Below, piece by piece: positions 15,984 through 26,334 of a stretch of 39,560 bases of DNA. Below the pieces are notes generated by a model, which saw only the letters and a program-made list of their open reading frames with translations, made no database searches and had not been told where the DNA came from. The stretch is taken from the NCBI GenBank assembly GCA_029204225.1, contig MU835389.1, positions 1 through 39,560 of the forward strand. Direction: 5' to 3'. Position numbers and translations under genes: made by a program. Source of the stretch: Diphasiastrum complanatum (Eukaryota > Streptophyta > Lycopodiopsida > Lycopodiales > Lycopodiaceae). The first letter of the stretch is position 1. Each line of letters begins with the position of its first letter.

Positions 15984-16401
15984 TGGCTATTTTTGGACAA
16001 AAAAATGACTTAATCTCTTTTTTCCTTCTTGGTGTACTTTCAAGACCTGTTTTTAACCTTAATAGGACTTGAACTCAGCCTAGAGTAATTAGATTCCATG
16101 AAACAAATTCAAATCTAATCAATGGCAATGATCTTGGTAGATTATCCTAGGATCTCCGCCAAAAATTACACCAATAGCTCACAAATTGAATTTTTTTGGA
16201 TCAAATGAATACCATGCATTAAATGCAGGTTCAGAGGTGCCCACACATGTGGACAGTATGGATTTGGACCCCTACCAAGTTTGGGATCAAATCTCCTCAC
16301 CAAAATCAAGATTCTAGCTTGCCCTCTCAATACTAGCCTTTAGCACCAAAACTTGCTAAAAATGGATTTGCATTAGATCAATGGCTTATGCTCTTGTACT
16401 T

Positions 16402-16414
16402 GGCTCTGATACCA
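16402..16414 (-). other. Primer binding site of element A (tRNA-Met)
   Basis: On the minus strand TGGTATCAGAGCC follows the LTR end CACA with no spacer; it is complementary to the 3' end of plant initiator tRNA-Met. Confidence 0.93.
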
Positions 16415-17115
16415 TGTGAAATTACTGTACTTTAGGACCATAAATGGATCTACAAAAGATCCACAAGAGTGATTGGATGCTTGCTTAACAATCTATCAAA
16501 AAACTAGACACAAAAAAGTTGATCTAGATTGGCAATTTGACAAACAACAAGCACTAACAATCAAAAGCATTGATAAACATTGAAATCCGAGCCCACACGT
16601 GTGTACTACAGGCTGTAGTACGGCCTTCAACCTGAGAAACAAGTAGAAATTGATTTGGTCTCATTTGGATCACAAAAACTCAATGTACATAGTGAACTAG
16701 CTTGAAATTGCCAATGAGCTCCAAAAATTTTCTTTTTTCTCACTATGGAGAGAGGGAATACATAGCAAATTCGACTTCCTTCTTGAAGTTAGGTGGATTT
16801 CCAGCATGTGATAAGGAAGTTAACTCACTCTCCTTGACCTAAAATGAAACCCTAGTCTATTTCCTAGAGTTATGCTTGGTAGGTAGCTAGTTGGTCAAAT
16901 TTTCACCTTAAACTTAGGTGTAGGTCCTATAAAGTAGGGATGACCACCAAATAGACATGACCAACTCTCTTGACTTGACCTAATCTACATTAGGATGGGT
17001 TTTCCATGTGGCATCATGGCCTCACATGTGTGGGAACCACTTGTGTACACAATTTACACTATTTTACATGGTCTTTGATCAAGCTAGATTTGCCAATTTT
17101 TGGCAATTCTTCACA
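16415..17115 (-). repeat. 5' LTR of element A
   Basis: Pairs with 12574-13271. Contains CACACGTGTG at 16594 and CACATGTG at 17023. Next to the primer site on its left and the TAAAC duplication on its right. Confidence 0.95.
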
Positions 17116-17893
17116 TAAACTCCTTTTATTGACTTGTAACTAATCAATTATCTATGTGATCATCGGGTTTCATTGGGTTGGACTTACACACGTAGGGTGC
17201 CAAATCCCTTTCACTTATTAACTAGGGTTAGGGTTGTCTCGATATCTGCAAACCCTCCAACAAAGAAGGAAAGAATGCTCGATAGAGAAAGAGTACATTT
17301 GATAGATGCTACTATCGGGCTTTGTGGAAATATCTTTTTTCTAATGCATGACTACGCCTATCGAAATTCATTGTGACAATTTTCACGTGTGATTCTTCTT
17401 AATTCAAACTTTGAAATTATCAAAATCAGTGAGATTAATTTTGTAGACAGAGTGAGTATTGATGTAGAAATATTCAATAGCTCAGATAAATTTGTAAGAG
17501 TATGTAATCAGATTACAATAGAGCAGAGAAGTATTCATTTATTCTAATTGATTCAGTAAGTATTCATTTAAGCTTCAAAACAATGTTCTGTTAACATTCA
17601 ATACTTTGACCCATTCACTAATCTTTATCGTTGTTTATTTATTATTGATGTTGAATATGATTGTTAAGCTTTCTCATGTATTTCTGCAGACTGTGCGATA
17701 ACACGAGTAAACATGTGTGCATAGTATTCCTAATTGCATTAGATCATTCATTTATATGACAAATTAGCTTGTTTCTTGAAGCTATGTGAAAGTAGACAAA
17801 AGCTAGTCAAGTAGAAGCATGCCAAGTTTCATCATGAGGATGGATCTCAATCTTTTCATGAATTGTACAAATCAAATGAAAGTCAGGCATAGG
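17116..17893. other. Host DNA between elements A and B, no gene recognised
   Basis: Starts with the second TAAAC duplication and ends with the first ATAGG duplication. The first part continues the gypsy LTR-like sequence broken at 12573. A stretch at about 17690-17715 (CTGCAGACTGTGCGATAACA followed by CGAGTAAA) resembles 37252-37278, so it may be old LTR sequence. Confidence 0.5.
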
Positions 17894-18686
17894 TGACAAA
17901 ATTTCCAGAATTCACACGTGTGGGGAATGTCCGCAAGACTGACTGATCTTAATTAAGCTTTGTGATTGGCACTATAACCTGATTCTAGATTGATCAACAA
18001 AATCTAGTTCAGAAGAAATGGCTAATTCACAATCTAGCATGCTAATCAACAGAATATAATAGCAATTATCAAAGAATGAATAAAAATACAAGATTTCAAT
18101 GTATGAGCATTAGCCTCAACACGAGTTAGAGAGAGAGAGCTAGAGAGATAACAAGCAATATTTGTTTGGATTCAAAATGACATGAGTAGCTACAAAACTT
18201 TTGTTCTTCATTATAGATTGTGTGGAGAGCTACACATATTTATGTAGATTGAGGTAGCTCGAGATAGAACCATATCTATCCATTCCAAAATGACATCTAA
18301 AGTGACATCTAGAGTCTCTGTGACATTTGTCACTTGTCATGCATGAAATTCTACCAACTTTTTACAAGTGTACTAGTTCTAACTAGAAATGTCCAAATCA
18401 TCATGCATGTGTCCATTAAACTTTGTGCATGCCTTGCATGTCACTATGGATCACTTACAATTAATGCATGTGAGTTGTCACGAGTTTCTACAAGCATAAT
18501 CATGCTAATTCTATGTCTACAAACTATATGCAAGTTGCATTTATCAAACTAGATAATACATAACCATGTAGCTCGAGTTCTATGTAGGCCAAACTTGGCA
18601 TTTTGCATTAATGAGCTACATACTTGCATGGTACAACATTTGTAGCAAGCTAAGAAATCAATATGGATTGTTTTTCAATTTTAACA
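17894..18686 (-). repeat. 3' LTR of element B
   Basis: On the minus strand begins TGTTAAAATTG and ends GGAAATTTTGTCA. Contains CACACGTGTG at 17913. Confidence 0.95.
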
Positions 18687-18703
18687 CTCCTCCTAAAAAT
18701 GAT

Positions 18704-19601
18704 CTATATTGATTTGAACATGGATCTTGGTATAACTCCAAGGTTGGCTCTATGCTTGTTGAAGGAACTTTTGCTCAAAGGTTTGGTGAGCATATCTGCA
18801 ATGCAAGATGATGTGTTGATGTGCCACAATTTGATTTCACCTCCAATGAGCTTCTCTCTCACGAAGTGATGTGCAACTTCGATATGTTTGCTCCTTGCAT
18901 GGAATATTGGGTTGTTGGCAAGGGCTTGAGCTGAAATGTTGTCACACATGATCATAGGTATATTTTTTTCCATAATTATCTTTAGCTCCACTAGTAACCT
19001 CTTGATCCAAAACACTTCCTTTGTTGTTGTAGTGAGCGCCTTGTACTCAGCTTCACATGATGAGAGTGATACAGTATCTTGCTTTTTGGAAAGCCAAGAT
19101 ATCAAGTTTCCTCCAAGATATATATCTAAGCACTCTCTTGGCTTTTTCCAATGATAAATTGAAGGATTTTGCAAAGCCTGGCTCAACTTATGAACACTAA
19201 AGCTTATGTCAGGTCTAGTTATTGTGAGCCAAATTAAGGAGCCTATACGACTTCTAAAAAGTGTGATGTCCTCGAAGGATCTTTCATCACCTTTGTTAGA
19301 GTCCTTAACATTTTGCTCCATAGGTGTTTCTATACTCTTACAATTCAACATATTGAACTTTTTTAACATTGAAAGAGCATACTTAGATTGACATATGAAA
19401 GCTTTATCTTTAAGAAAGTCAATCTCTAATCCTAGAATATAGTGAATTTTTCCAAGATCTTGCATCTTGAACTCTTTTCCAAGTGCAATCTTGGTTTCCT
19501 CAAAATAACTTGATACAACTTCCTGTCAGAATGATATCATCAACATAAATAAGAAGGATGACAATATCTTTATCAAAAAACTTGACATATAAGGAAGGAT
19601 C
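18704..19601 (-). pseudogene. Element B reverse transcriptase C-terminus and RNase H
   Basis: Continues the RT interrupted by C. From 19601 the strand gives SLYVKFFDKDIVILL and the catalytic YVDDIILTG; after a frameshift an open frame of 253 codons (19465-18704) runs MQDLGKIHYILGLEIDFL, KYALSMLKKFNMLNCK, RPDISFSVHKLSQAL. RNase H motifs are SSCEAEYKAL, ARSKHIEVAHHFVRE and DMLTKPL. The segment between RPDISF and LGGNLISWLSKKQD is about 35 residues shorter than usual, removing the YSDSDWAGD block with the first catalytic Asp of RNase H. The frame ends just before the 3' LTR. Non-functional because of the frameshift, the deletion and the C insertion. Confidence 0.92.
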
Positions 19602-20434
19602 TGTGAAAAATACAAAAATAAGCTTGGTAGAGGCCAAAAATCTTGTATATAGCTGATTACACATGTGTGGAGCCTGTTCCCACCTGTGAAAATAATGTAC
19701 TTGTCATGTACCATAATCATATAGGTTGTACATATGATTTAATTCAAGTTCTAGTGGCTAAAAAGGCTATAAACTAGTTTTCTAGACATATGACACATGG
19801 CATCAATCTATTGATTGCATGAGCCACATCCTTTGGTTAGGTGTCATATCACATGTGTAGAGGACAGCTCACATGTGTGGAATAAGCTGAAGTAGGCGAA
19901 TTTTGACTTCTAGAAGATTTCCAAGTAGATCTCCATATAGAAGGAAAATGGACCAAAAGTGCTCAAAATAGAAGGTTTTGTCCAAGTGTCAGTTTTGCAT
20001 GATGAATCATCATATGACAAAGCAACTTCACACATGTGGGATCATAGGGATGATCAGTACCACGAGCTCCCACTTATTGTATATATAGAGCCACATTTGT
20101 CCATAATCAATGTGAGACACCAATCTTAGTTTTGGAAGCAATTTTGAGTGATTCTCTCCATTTGTCTACATTTGTTTTGATTGTTTTGAGGTTCTATCAA
20201 TGTGCACTTGATTTTCAGGTTGGATTCCGTACCCTGACAGGGTTTCACACATGTGAAACCAGCAAGTACATTTACCTTCAATAAATGATTGTTCTTGTTT
20301 GGATTTTATGTCTAGAATTGATCTAGATTGATCTTAATCTTATGTAGATTGATAGATCAAGTAAATCTAACATCCAATCCCTCTTGAGGATCAGATTAGG
20401 ATCCACTCTTGGTCCTTTTTGTACTTTTTCCACA
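19602..20434 (+). repeat. 5' LTR of element C
   Basis: Starts TGTGAAAAATAC, ends TTTTTCCACA. A TATA-like TATATATAGAG near 20080 could be the promoter. Contains several CACATGTG-type motifs (about 19655, 19850, 19870, 20028, 20246). Confidence 0.95.
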
Positions 20435-20447
20435 TGGTATCAGAGCC
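20435..20447 (+). other. Primer binding site of element C (tRNA-Met)
   Basis: TGGTATCAGAGCC directly follows the LTR end CACA. Confidence 0.95.
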
Positions 20448-22099
20448 AAGTACAAGAGGTTTTGTTGAAATTGATAGGGTTAATCCAAATCAAAGCCAAA
20501 ATTAGCAGTTTTTTGGAAACTAGTCAAAATTTGGGTAGCAAGTTGGATTTGATAGATATTCTCAAAATTTTTGGACCAGAACTTGTTGTGGGCTGTAGGA
20601 ACCCTGTTCACACGTGTGAGTCCGTACAGCTCCAGTTTTGGCTGAGAAATTTCAAAAATTTGTACAATTTGACTCACACACCCAATTTGAGAGATTTTTG
20701 GTGCAGAATCAAGCATTTTCTTTAGAGAATCTAATCCCTTGATTAGTTCTTGGATTAGATCAGCCAAGAAATTAAATTTAAAGCTTGAAATAGGTGCATT
20801 AATTGATCATCTCTGATTTTTTGAGTGCATGTTGAAGTTGAGAGAGATTTTGCTAAAAATCATAGATTAAGGAGTGATATGCAAGGTGAGAGGTTGAAAT
20901 CCATTGTACCATCACTCTAGATTTGTTCAAGAGTGATAGGGTCAAGTTTAGAAGCATCAATTTGCTAGAAAACATCTTTGGATCTATCCTCCAAGTGAAA
21001 CCTTTGAGAGTTTCTAGTGCATATAGAGCATCTATGCAAATCTTTTGTAGAATTTGACATAGATTGGCTTCAATTGAGAGTTCAAGAAAAGAGATTGAGA
21101 TCCAAGTCACATTGTTCAACCCTAGTCAATTTGTTTGAGTGATTGTAAGGTTTGAAAAGAGTCATTAAGGTGTCTATGACAAATGTGTAGAGAGAGATCC
21201 AATTTTCTAAGAGTTCCTTCCTTTGTAGAGGGCAAGATCTAGAAGCTCATTATGTGTTGTTATTGGTGAAGAATTTGTCTTTTCCTAGGTGATCAAATCT
21301 TTCTAAGTGGCATTAGCTCTTTGAAGCACAATATCTTAGTGAGAAAAATCACAACTTTTGATTTTGAATTTCATTCCAAGTCTTAAAAGGTAGAGTAATT
21401 GGTGGAATCGAATAGGAGTGATTGAATTCAATTTATTGAGCAAAACTTGACATAGTATGTATGAAACTCAAATTAGTTCTATTCAACTTTCTTTGTGAGA
21501 GTGTGAGGTCAATTTGTGATCCCATTTGATGTCTAGAATGAGGAGGAGTCCATACTTGAGTATTCATGTATGGTTGAGATCTTTGTGAATCTCTAGTTGT
21601 CTAATTTTTAAGCTTTGTGAAAAATTGGTGGTGTAGTTTGTTTTCATCAAAACAAATTCATTCTAAACCTCAAGAGTGAGATTATTTGGGTCAAGAGTGA
21701 GTCCAAAAGAAGTGATTAAGTTTGATTTTCATGAATTTGAAACAAAACCCATCTTTTGTTCAAGAATCTCAAGTGTTGAGAGAACTAGTCAAGTGAAAAG
21801 GAAAATCTAGGTGTCAAATCTTTTTCATATCCATTTCAACTTTCAAAAGAAAGAGTCATTGGTATTTGATGAGTCCAATAGGAGATTGGATCTGATTTCT
21901 TTTGTGATTTGATTCAAAGATTGTGTGCTTTTGTCTTAGTGATCAAAGCAAAGTTTCCAAGTGACTAGTCATTACTGTGAAGATTGATTCTTAGGTTTGT
22001 GAGCTAGACCTTTTGTAGATCCTTCTAGATTGTTGAAGATGTTCAAATCTAGTCTCTTGAAAGTCACAAATTACATTCCTATCACAGGTTTTTATTCAC
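20448..22099 (+). other. Long untranslated leader of element C
   Basis: About 1.65 kb between primer site and first ATG with no convincing reading frame. Contains CACACGTGTG at 20609. It is at least twice the leader length of elements A and B (both about 0.8 kb). Confidence 0.7.
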
Positions 22100-22411
22100 A
22101 TGGCATCAATAGGTGGCATCCTATTGAAGGAAAGAAAGGATCCTAAGTGCAACCTTTGTGGCAAGGGAGGATATATTTTCTCAAGATGCTACAAAAAGAA
22201 GACCAATCCATCCAAGGAGAACCAAAGCAAGGGGGCCGAGGTGAAGGATGGAGCTTCGAGTTCAAAATGCAAATACAAGAAGGGCAAGTCCAAGGAAAGG
22301 TGTTTCCTTTGTGGAAAGGTGAATGAGGCTTGGAGTCTCACAAGGACTTGCAAGGTTTGTCTTCAAGAGTCATCACAACACATGTTGAATCTTTTGAATT
22401 TTTTCATTTGA
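22100..22411 (+). pseudogene. Truncated gag of element C with zinc knuckles
   Basis: 103 codons. The start MASIGGILLKE matches gag starts of this group, but the frame then jumps to RKDPKCNLCGKGGYIFSRC, a CCHC-like knuckle with the His replaced by Tyr. A Lys-rich stretch (GASSSKCKYKKGKSKERC) and a second knuckle start, CFLCGK, follow, cut off before its HxxxxC half. The whole UBN2 capsid part, about 200 residues, is deleted. It overlaps the next frame. Confidence 0.75.
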
Positions 22412-23235
22412 AAGTGCATTGTTTGGTTCAAGATGCAAAGATAGATGTCACTTTCATGAAAGTAACTTGGATTTATTTTATGTCCTTGGAAAGTATTTTG
22501 CTTGGAACTTTAGATAGGTTCAAACTTATTGTTATTATCCAAGAGAATAAGGAGCAATCACAAAATGAAAATAGTTTTATTTATGCTCTCATGTCAACTT
22601 ATGAAGAACCATTTTGCTTTGAAGAGATTTTTGTATCTCAAAGGTGGATTAAGGCAATACTAGTTGAGTGTGATGCCTTAAAAGATAGCAAAATATGTTT
22701 TCCTTGTAAGCTTACATTAGTTATGAAGTCAAGGAAATGGAAATATCTTCATAACGTAGGATCTTTTGGTTTCAATAAGATCATGAATGATGTGTTCATT
22801 CATAAAGATGAAAATTGTATGTTTTCAATCCTAAAAGCAAGTTGTAAACTTCTTATGAGAATAAGTGAAGCATCCAAAGTGGACACTTATATCCATAAGC
22901 AAGTAGTTAGCGTTATTGAGATGGATATACCTTTTGATTTCAATATTGGAAAAATCATGCCAAGTTGTGGTGATTTTTGGACTTATGTTTCTAGCATAAG
23001 TAATCTTGATAATCATAGGAAGTGCATATTGAATGGTCATACTTGTTGTGATCATTATGAGACATGGAGGTCTCGGATTTCCATCAAGAAGGAGCATCAT
23101 GAAGAGGATCTTAAGGAGTCATCTGAAGGTTCAAGTGTGCCAAGGATTGAGGAGGAGAGACCTTCTCAAGTTGTGATTCCAAAAAGAAACTCAAGAAACA
23201 TGGTTGAACCCATGTGGCTCACATTTCAAGGATAA
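22330..23235 (+). CDS. 301-codon ORF of element C, function unknown
   Basis: The longest frame in the interior of C, in the place where integrase and reverse transcriptase would be. It has no D-D-E, YVDD or RNase H motifs and no obvious signal peptide or membrane segment. The last 40 residues (SSVPRIEEERPSQVVIPKRN, EPMWLTFQG) recall the copia linker between integrase and RT. The middle has IYFMSLESILLGTLDRFKL and FNKIMNDVFIHKDENCMF, which by eye resemble CFLSLRSMVFITLYDKTM and FCNSLNRVIKDETSFA in the C-terminal part of the element A polyprotein. The first Met at 22330 may not be the real start; translation could come by frameshift from the gag fragment, as the two overlap. Diverged pol linker or an acquired sequence are both possible. 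Confidence 0.55.
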   Translation: MESHKDLQGLSSRVITTHVESFEFFHLKVHCLVQDAKIDVTFMKVTWIYFMSLESILLGTLDRFKLIVIIQENKEQSQNENSFIYALMSTYEEPFCFEEIFVSQRWIKAILVECDALKDSKICFPCKLTLVMKSRKWKYLHNVGSFGFNKIMNDVFIHKDENCMFSILKASCKLLMRISEASKVDTYIHKQVVSVIEMDIPFDFNIGKIMPSCGDFWTYVSSISNLDNHRKCILNGHTCCDHYETWRSRISIKKEHHEEDLKESSEGSSVPRIEEERPSQVVIPKRNSRNMVEPMWLTFQG

Positions 23236-23528
23236 GAGGAGCATATCTCATGTGAAGGAACAAGCCTCAAGGTCAAGCATCTACATGAAAATTGGAAGGA
23301 ATCAATTTTGGAGGTGCTAGGATGGTGCAAAGCTCTCAAGCTCATCAAAGATGTCAACATCAAAGAAGCACTATCATGGATATGGTGATTTCAGATCAAC
23401 ATCAAGCTCATTGAGTGACCTTCACACCTTTTGAACCAGCAAAGACCAATTCAGCCCATGGAGTCAAGTTCAAGATCATCATGTTTTCCATCAAGCTAGA
23501 TTTACCAAGCTAGATTTTTGAGGAGGAG

Positions 23529-24356
23529 TGTGAAAAATGCAAAAATAAGCTTGGTAGAGGCTAAAAATATTGTATATAGATGATTAAACATGTGTGGAGC
23601 CTGTTCCCACCTGTGAAAATAATGTACTTGTCATTTACCATAATCATATAGGTTGTACATATGATTTCAATCAAGTTCTAGTGGCTAAAAAGGCTATAAA
23701 CTAGTTTTCTAGACATATGACAATGGCATCAATCTATTGATTGCATGAGCCACATCCTTTGGTTAGGTGTCATATCACATGTGTAGAGGACAGCTCACAT
23801 GTGTGGAATAAGCTGAAGTAGGTGAATTTTGACTTCTAGAAGATTTCCAAGTAGATCTCCATATAGAAGGAAAATGGACCAAAAGTGCTCAAAATAGAAG
23901 GTTTTGTCCAAGTGTCAGCTTTGCATGATGAATCATCATATGACAAAGCACCTTCACACATGGGGGATCATAGGGATGATAGTACGAGCTCCCACTTATT
24001 GTATATATAGAGCCACATTTGGCCATAATCAATGTGAGACACCAATCTTGGTTTTGGAAGCAATTTTGAGTGATTCTCTCCATTTGTCTACATTTGTTTT
24101 GATTGTTTTGAGGTTCTATCAATGTGTACTTGATTTTCAGGTTGGAGTCTGTACCCTGATAGGGATTCACACGTGTGAAACCAGCAAGTACATTTACCTT
24201 CAATAAATGATTGTTCTTGTTTGGATTTTATGTCTAGAATTGATCTAGATTGATCTTAATCTTATGTAGATTGATAGATCAAGTAAATCTAACATCCAAT
24301 CCCTCTTGAGGATCAGATTAGGATCCACTCTTGGTCCTTTTTGTACTTTTTCCACA
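23529..24356 (+). repeat. 3' LTR of element C
   Basis: Pairs with 19602-20434 with roughly twenty differences by eye. CACACGTGTG at 24168 where the 5' copy has CACACATGTG. Preceded by the purine tract GAGGAGGAG at 23520. Confidence 0.95.
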
Positions 24357-24361
24357 GGATC

Positions 24362-25129
24362 ATAGTTACTAAGATTAAATCCTAGTGACACAAGAAAGGT
24401 GTTAAGTCGAGAATACCATGACCTTGGGGCTTGCTTTAATCCATATAAACTTTTGAAGAGCAAGAAAACTTTTTCCTCATCATGGATGAACCAAATAGGT
24501 TGATCCATATAGATCTCTTCTTCTAGATAGCCATTTAGAAATGCATTAGAAACATCTAGTTGAAGAATTTGCCAATTGAAAAAACAAGCAAGAGAAATTA
24601 TGATTCTAATTGACACCATCTTTGCAATTGGGGCAAAGGTCTCCTCATAATCAAGTCCATATACTTGAGCAAAGCCTTTAGCACAAAGCCTAGCCTTGTA
24701 CTTGTTGATTGTGCCATCTTGATTATACTTGACTTGAAAAACCCATTTGCAACCAATGGTATGCTTGTTGGATGGAAGATCCACAAGCTCCCATGTATTA
24801 TTGGCCATCAAAGCATCATATTCTTCTTTTATGGCAAGGTACCATTCTTTTGAGTTGATAGCATCATATACATCCTTTGGCTCCTCATGAGAAATAAAAT
24901 AGGCACAATTAGTGGAGTTGATTTCCACTTGCTTTCCTTTATCTTCATAGGTAAGCCTTCTAGGCTCGGATCTTTCTCTTTGAGATCTCCTTGGTGAAAA
25001 AATTCGAGGTGACTCCTCCTCAAATCTCGGCCCCATCTCTCTATTGATGATCTTCAAGGGTGATGATTGGAGTATCTTTGTGAGAATCTTTGAACTCGGC
25101 ATTATGAAGAATGTATTTTTTATCTTCAT
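24362..25129 (-). pseudogene. Element B reverse transcriptase, N-terminal half
   Basis: An open frame reads RRSQRERSEPRRLTYEDKGK (linker), then WYLAIKEEYDALMANNTWEL, GCKWVFQVKYNQDG, KARLCAKGFAQVYGLDYEET, WQILQLDVSNAFLNGYLEEE and SLYGLKQAPRSWYSRLN, the standard copia RT blocks including the first catalytic Asp (LDVSNAFLNG). It runs into the LTR of C right after NYDP, the exact site of the GGATC duplication. Codons past 24362 in the same frame belong to C. The remainder, with YVDD, is at 19601-18704. Confidence 0.95.
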
Positions 25130-25430
25130 GGAATATCACATCCCTACTCTCAATTGTAGCTGAGGTAGAGGGAACATAGATCCTGTAAGCGTTCTTGTTG
25201 GATGCATATCCAACCATGATCCCTTTAACAGAATTAGGATCATCTCTTTTCCTTGTTTCCAAGGGCATATTAACAAAGCAATTACAACCAAAAACTCTAA
25301 GGTGATCTACCTTAGGTTTTTTCTGAAACAAGACTTCAGAAGGTGTTTTTTCAGCAAGAGCATTGTGAGGTAATCTATTGCACAAATAGTTAGCACAATT
25401 TATAGCTTCACTCCAATATTCAATAGGCAA
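25041..25430 (-). pseudogene. Element B integrase C-terminal part
   Basis: Reads YWSEAINCANYLCNRLPHNA, KTPSEVLFQKKPKVDHLRVF, GCNCFVNMP, GIMVGYASNKNAYRIYVPST and ESRDVIFHEDKKYI, the typical copia integrase C-terminal domain. A frameshift separates it from the catalytic core on the right, and another from the RT on the left with a short overlap. Confidence 0.92.
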
Positions 25431-25438
25431 AGAAGCTG

Positions 25439-26023
25439 CTACTCGAATTGCTTTGGCACATTCACATAAAATCTGTTTTTCCTCTCAACTACTCCATTTT
25501 GGGATGGAGAATAGGCACAAGAAAATTTTCTCTTTATTCCTTCACCTTCACAATAATTATGAAACTTGTTGGAGATATATTCACCTCCTCCATCGCATCT
25601 TAAAGCTTTAACTTTGCAAGAAAACTGTTTCTCTACATAAGTTTTGAAGATAAGGAAGTGATAAAAAACCATAGCCTTTGAAGAAAGTAGATACAACCAA
25701 GTGTATCTAGTAAAGTCATCAATAAAGGTGACAAAACATGTTGCACCACCAATACTTTTAGAAGAGGAAAAATATACATCTGAATGTATGAGTTCCAATG
25801 GATAAGTAGTCTTTATAAAAGACTTCTGATATGGATTTCTGTGTGACTTTGCAATGGCACAAGCCTCACAAGGCTTGAAATCTTTAGAAAGAGATTTTGG
25901 AAGACCAAGCCTTCTCGTTCTTAACCATAGAAGACATAGATGTAAAGTTAGAATGTCCCAACCTTCTATGCAAAAGCTCCTCCTTAGGTAACAAAACAAC
26001 TTCACAAAGGTTTGCATTCTCAT
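25439..26023 (-). pseudogene. Element B integrase catalytic core
   Basis: Frames at 26023-25439 carry KPCEACAIAKSH of the zinc-binding region, LIHSDVYF (first Asp), FVTFIDDFTRYTWLYLL, ALRCDGGGEYISNKFHNYC (second Asp) and YSPSQNGVVERKNR (Glu), so the D-D-E triad is present. The HH half of the zinc finger (LLHRRLGHSNF, about 25975) is in another frame. Then a frameshift follows after VVERKNR. Confidence 0.93.
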
Positions 26024-26029
26024 AAGAAT

Positions 26030-26330
26030 TCAACATAAAAATCCCACCACATCTAGTTCCATCAGCAAGGATCTCATCTTTTCTCTTGATAAAACAAGTA
26101 TTGGAGTTGAACTATACATCACAATTATTATCAAGCAACTTTTCCACACTAATTAAGTTCTTTGTAAGTTTTGGAATGAAAAGAACATTAGAAAGTGCAA
26201 GAACTTTTGAAGAAGCAAGTTTCAATGGAATGTTGCCAATTCCTTCTATTGGACACTCATGATCATTAGCTGTGTAAATAAATCTCTTGAGTCCTTTGAA
26301 AGGTAAGATTGAGTCAAATGACTCCAATCT
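26030..26330 (-). pseudogene. Element B protease C-terminal part
   Basis: LESFDSILPFKGLKRFIYTA, NDHECPIEGIGNIPLKL, LSNVLFIPKLTKNLISVEKL and, past a TAG near 26112, CFIKRKDEILADGTRCGGIF. It follows the DSGASSHM motif in a normal element, but here 0.7 kb of other sequence intervenes. Confidence 0.9.
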
Positions 26331-26334
26331 TCTT

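Larger units (their letters stand above)
12574..17115 (-). mobile_element. Copia element A, non-autonomous, complete ends
   Basis: Two LTRs of about 700 bp bound a 3.1-kb interior. The flanking 5-bp duplication is TAAAC at 12569-12573 and 17116-17120. The tRNA-Met primer site (16402-16414, complement) touches the 5' LTR and a purine tract GAGGAGGAG (minus strand) touches the 3' LTR. The interior codes for gag, zinc knuckle and protease in one open frame, but integrase, reverse transcriptase and RNase H are gone except for scraps. The LTRs differ at about ten bases and two small indels, so insertion is fairly recent. It sits in the LTR of the older gypsy element. Confidence 0.95.
19602..24356 (+). 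mobile_element. Copia element C, non-autonomous, nested in element B
   Basis: LTRs 19602-20434 and 23529-24356 (833 and 828 bp), flanked by GGATC at 19597-19601 and 24357-24361. tRNA-Met primer site TGGTATCAGAGCC at 20435-20447, purine tract GAGGAGGAG at 23520-23528. The interior (about 3.1 kb) has a long leader, a gag reduced to its first residues plus zinc knuckles, and a 301-codon frame; no integrase, reverse transcriptase or RNase H was found. Removing C and one GGATC rejoins the reverse transcriptase of B (NYDP to SLYVKFF), which confirms the boundaries. Confidence 0.95.

Noticed and set aside
18334-18552. 72-codon plus-strand frame, repeated at 29225-29443
   Set aside because: Lies in both LTRs of B; duplicated only because the LTR is. 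No motif.
20384-20767. Frames of 113 and 95 codons at the start of element C
   Set aside because: They straddle the LTR end, primer site and leader, with no known motif.
23889-24206. Overlapping frames of about 100 codons on both strands
   Set aside because: Inside the 3' LTR of C; no conserved counterpart kept open in the 5' LTR.
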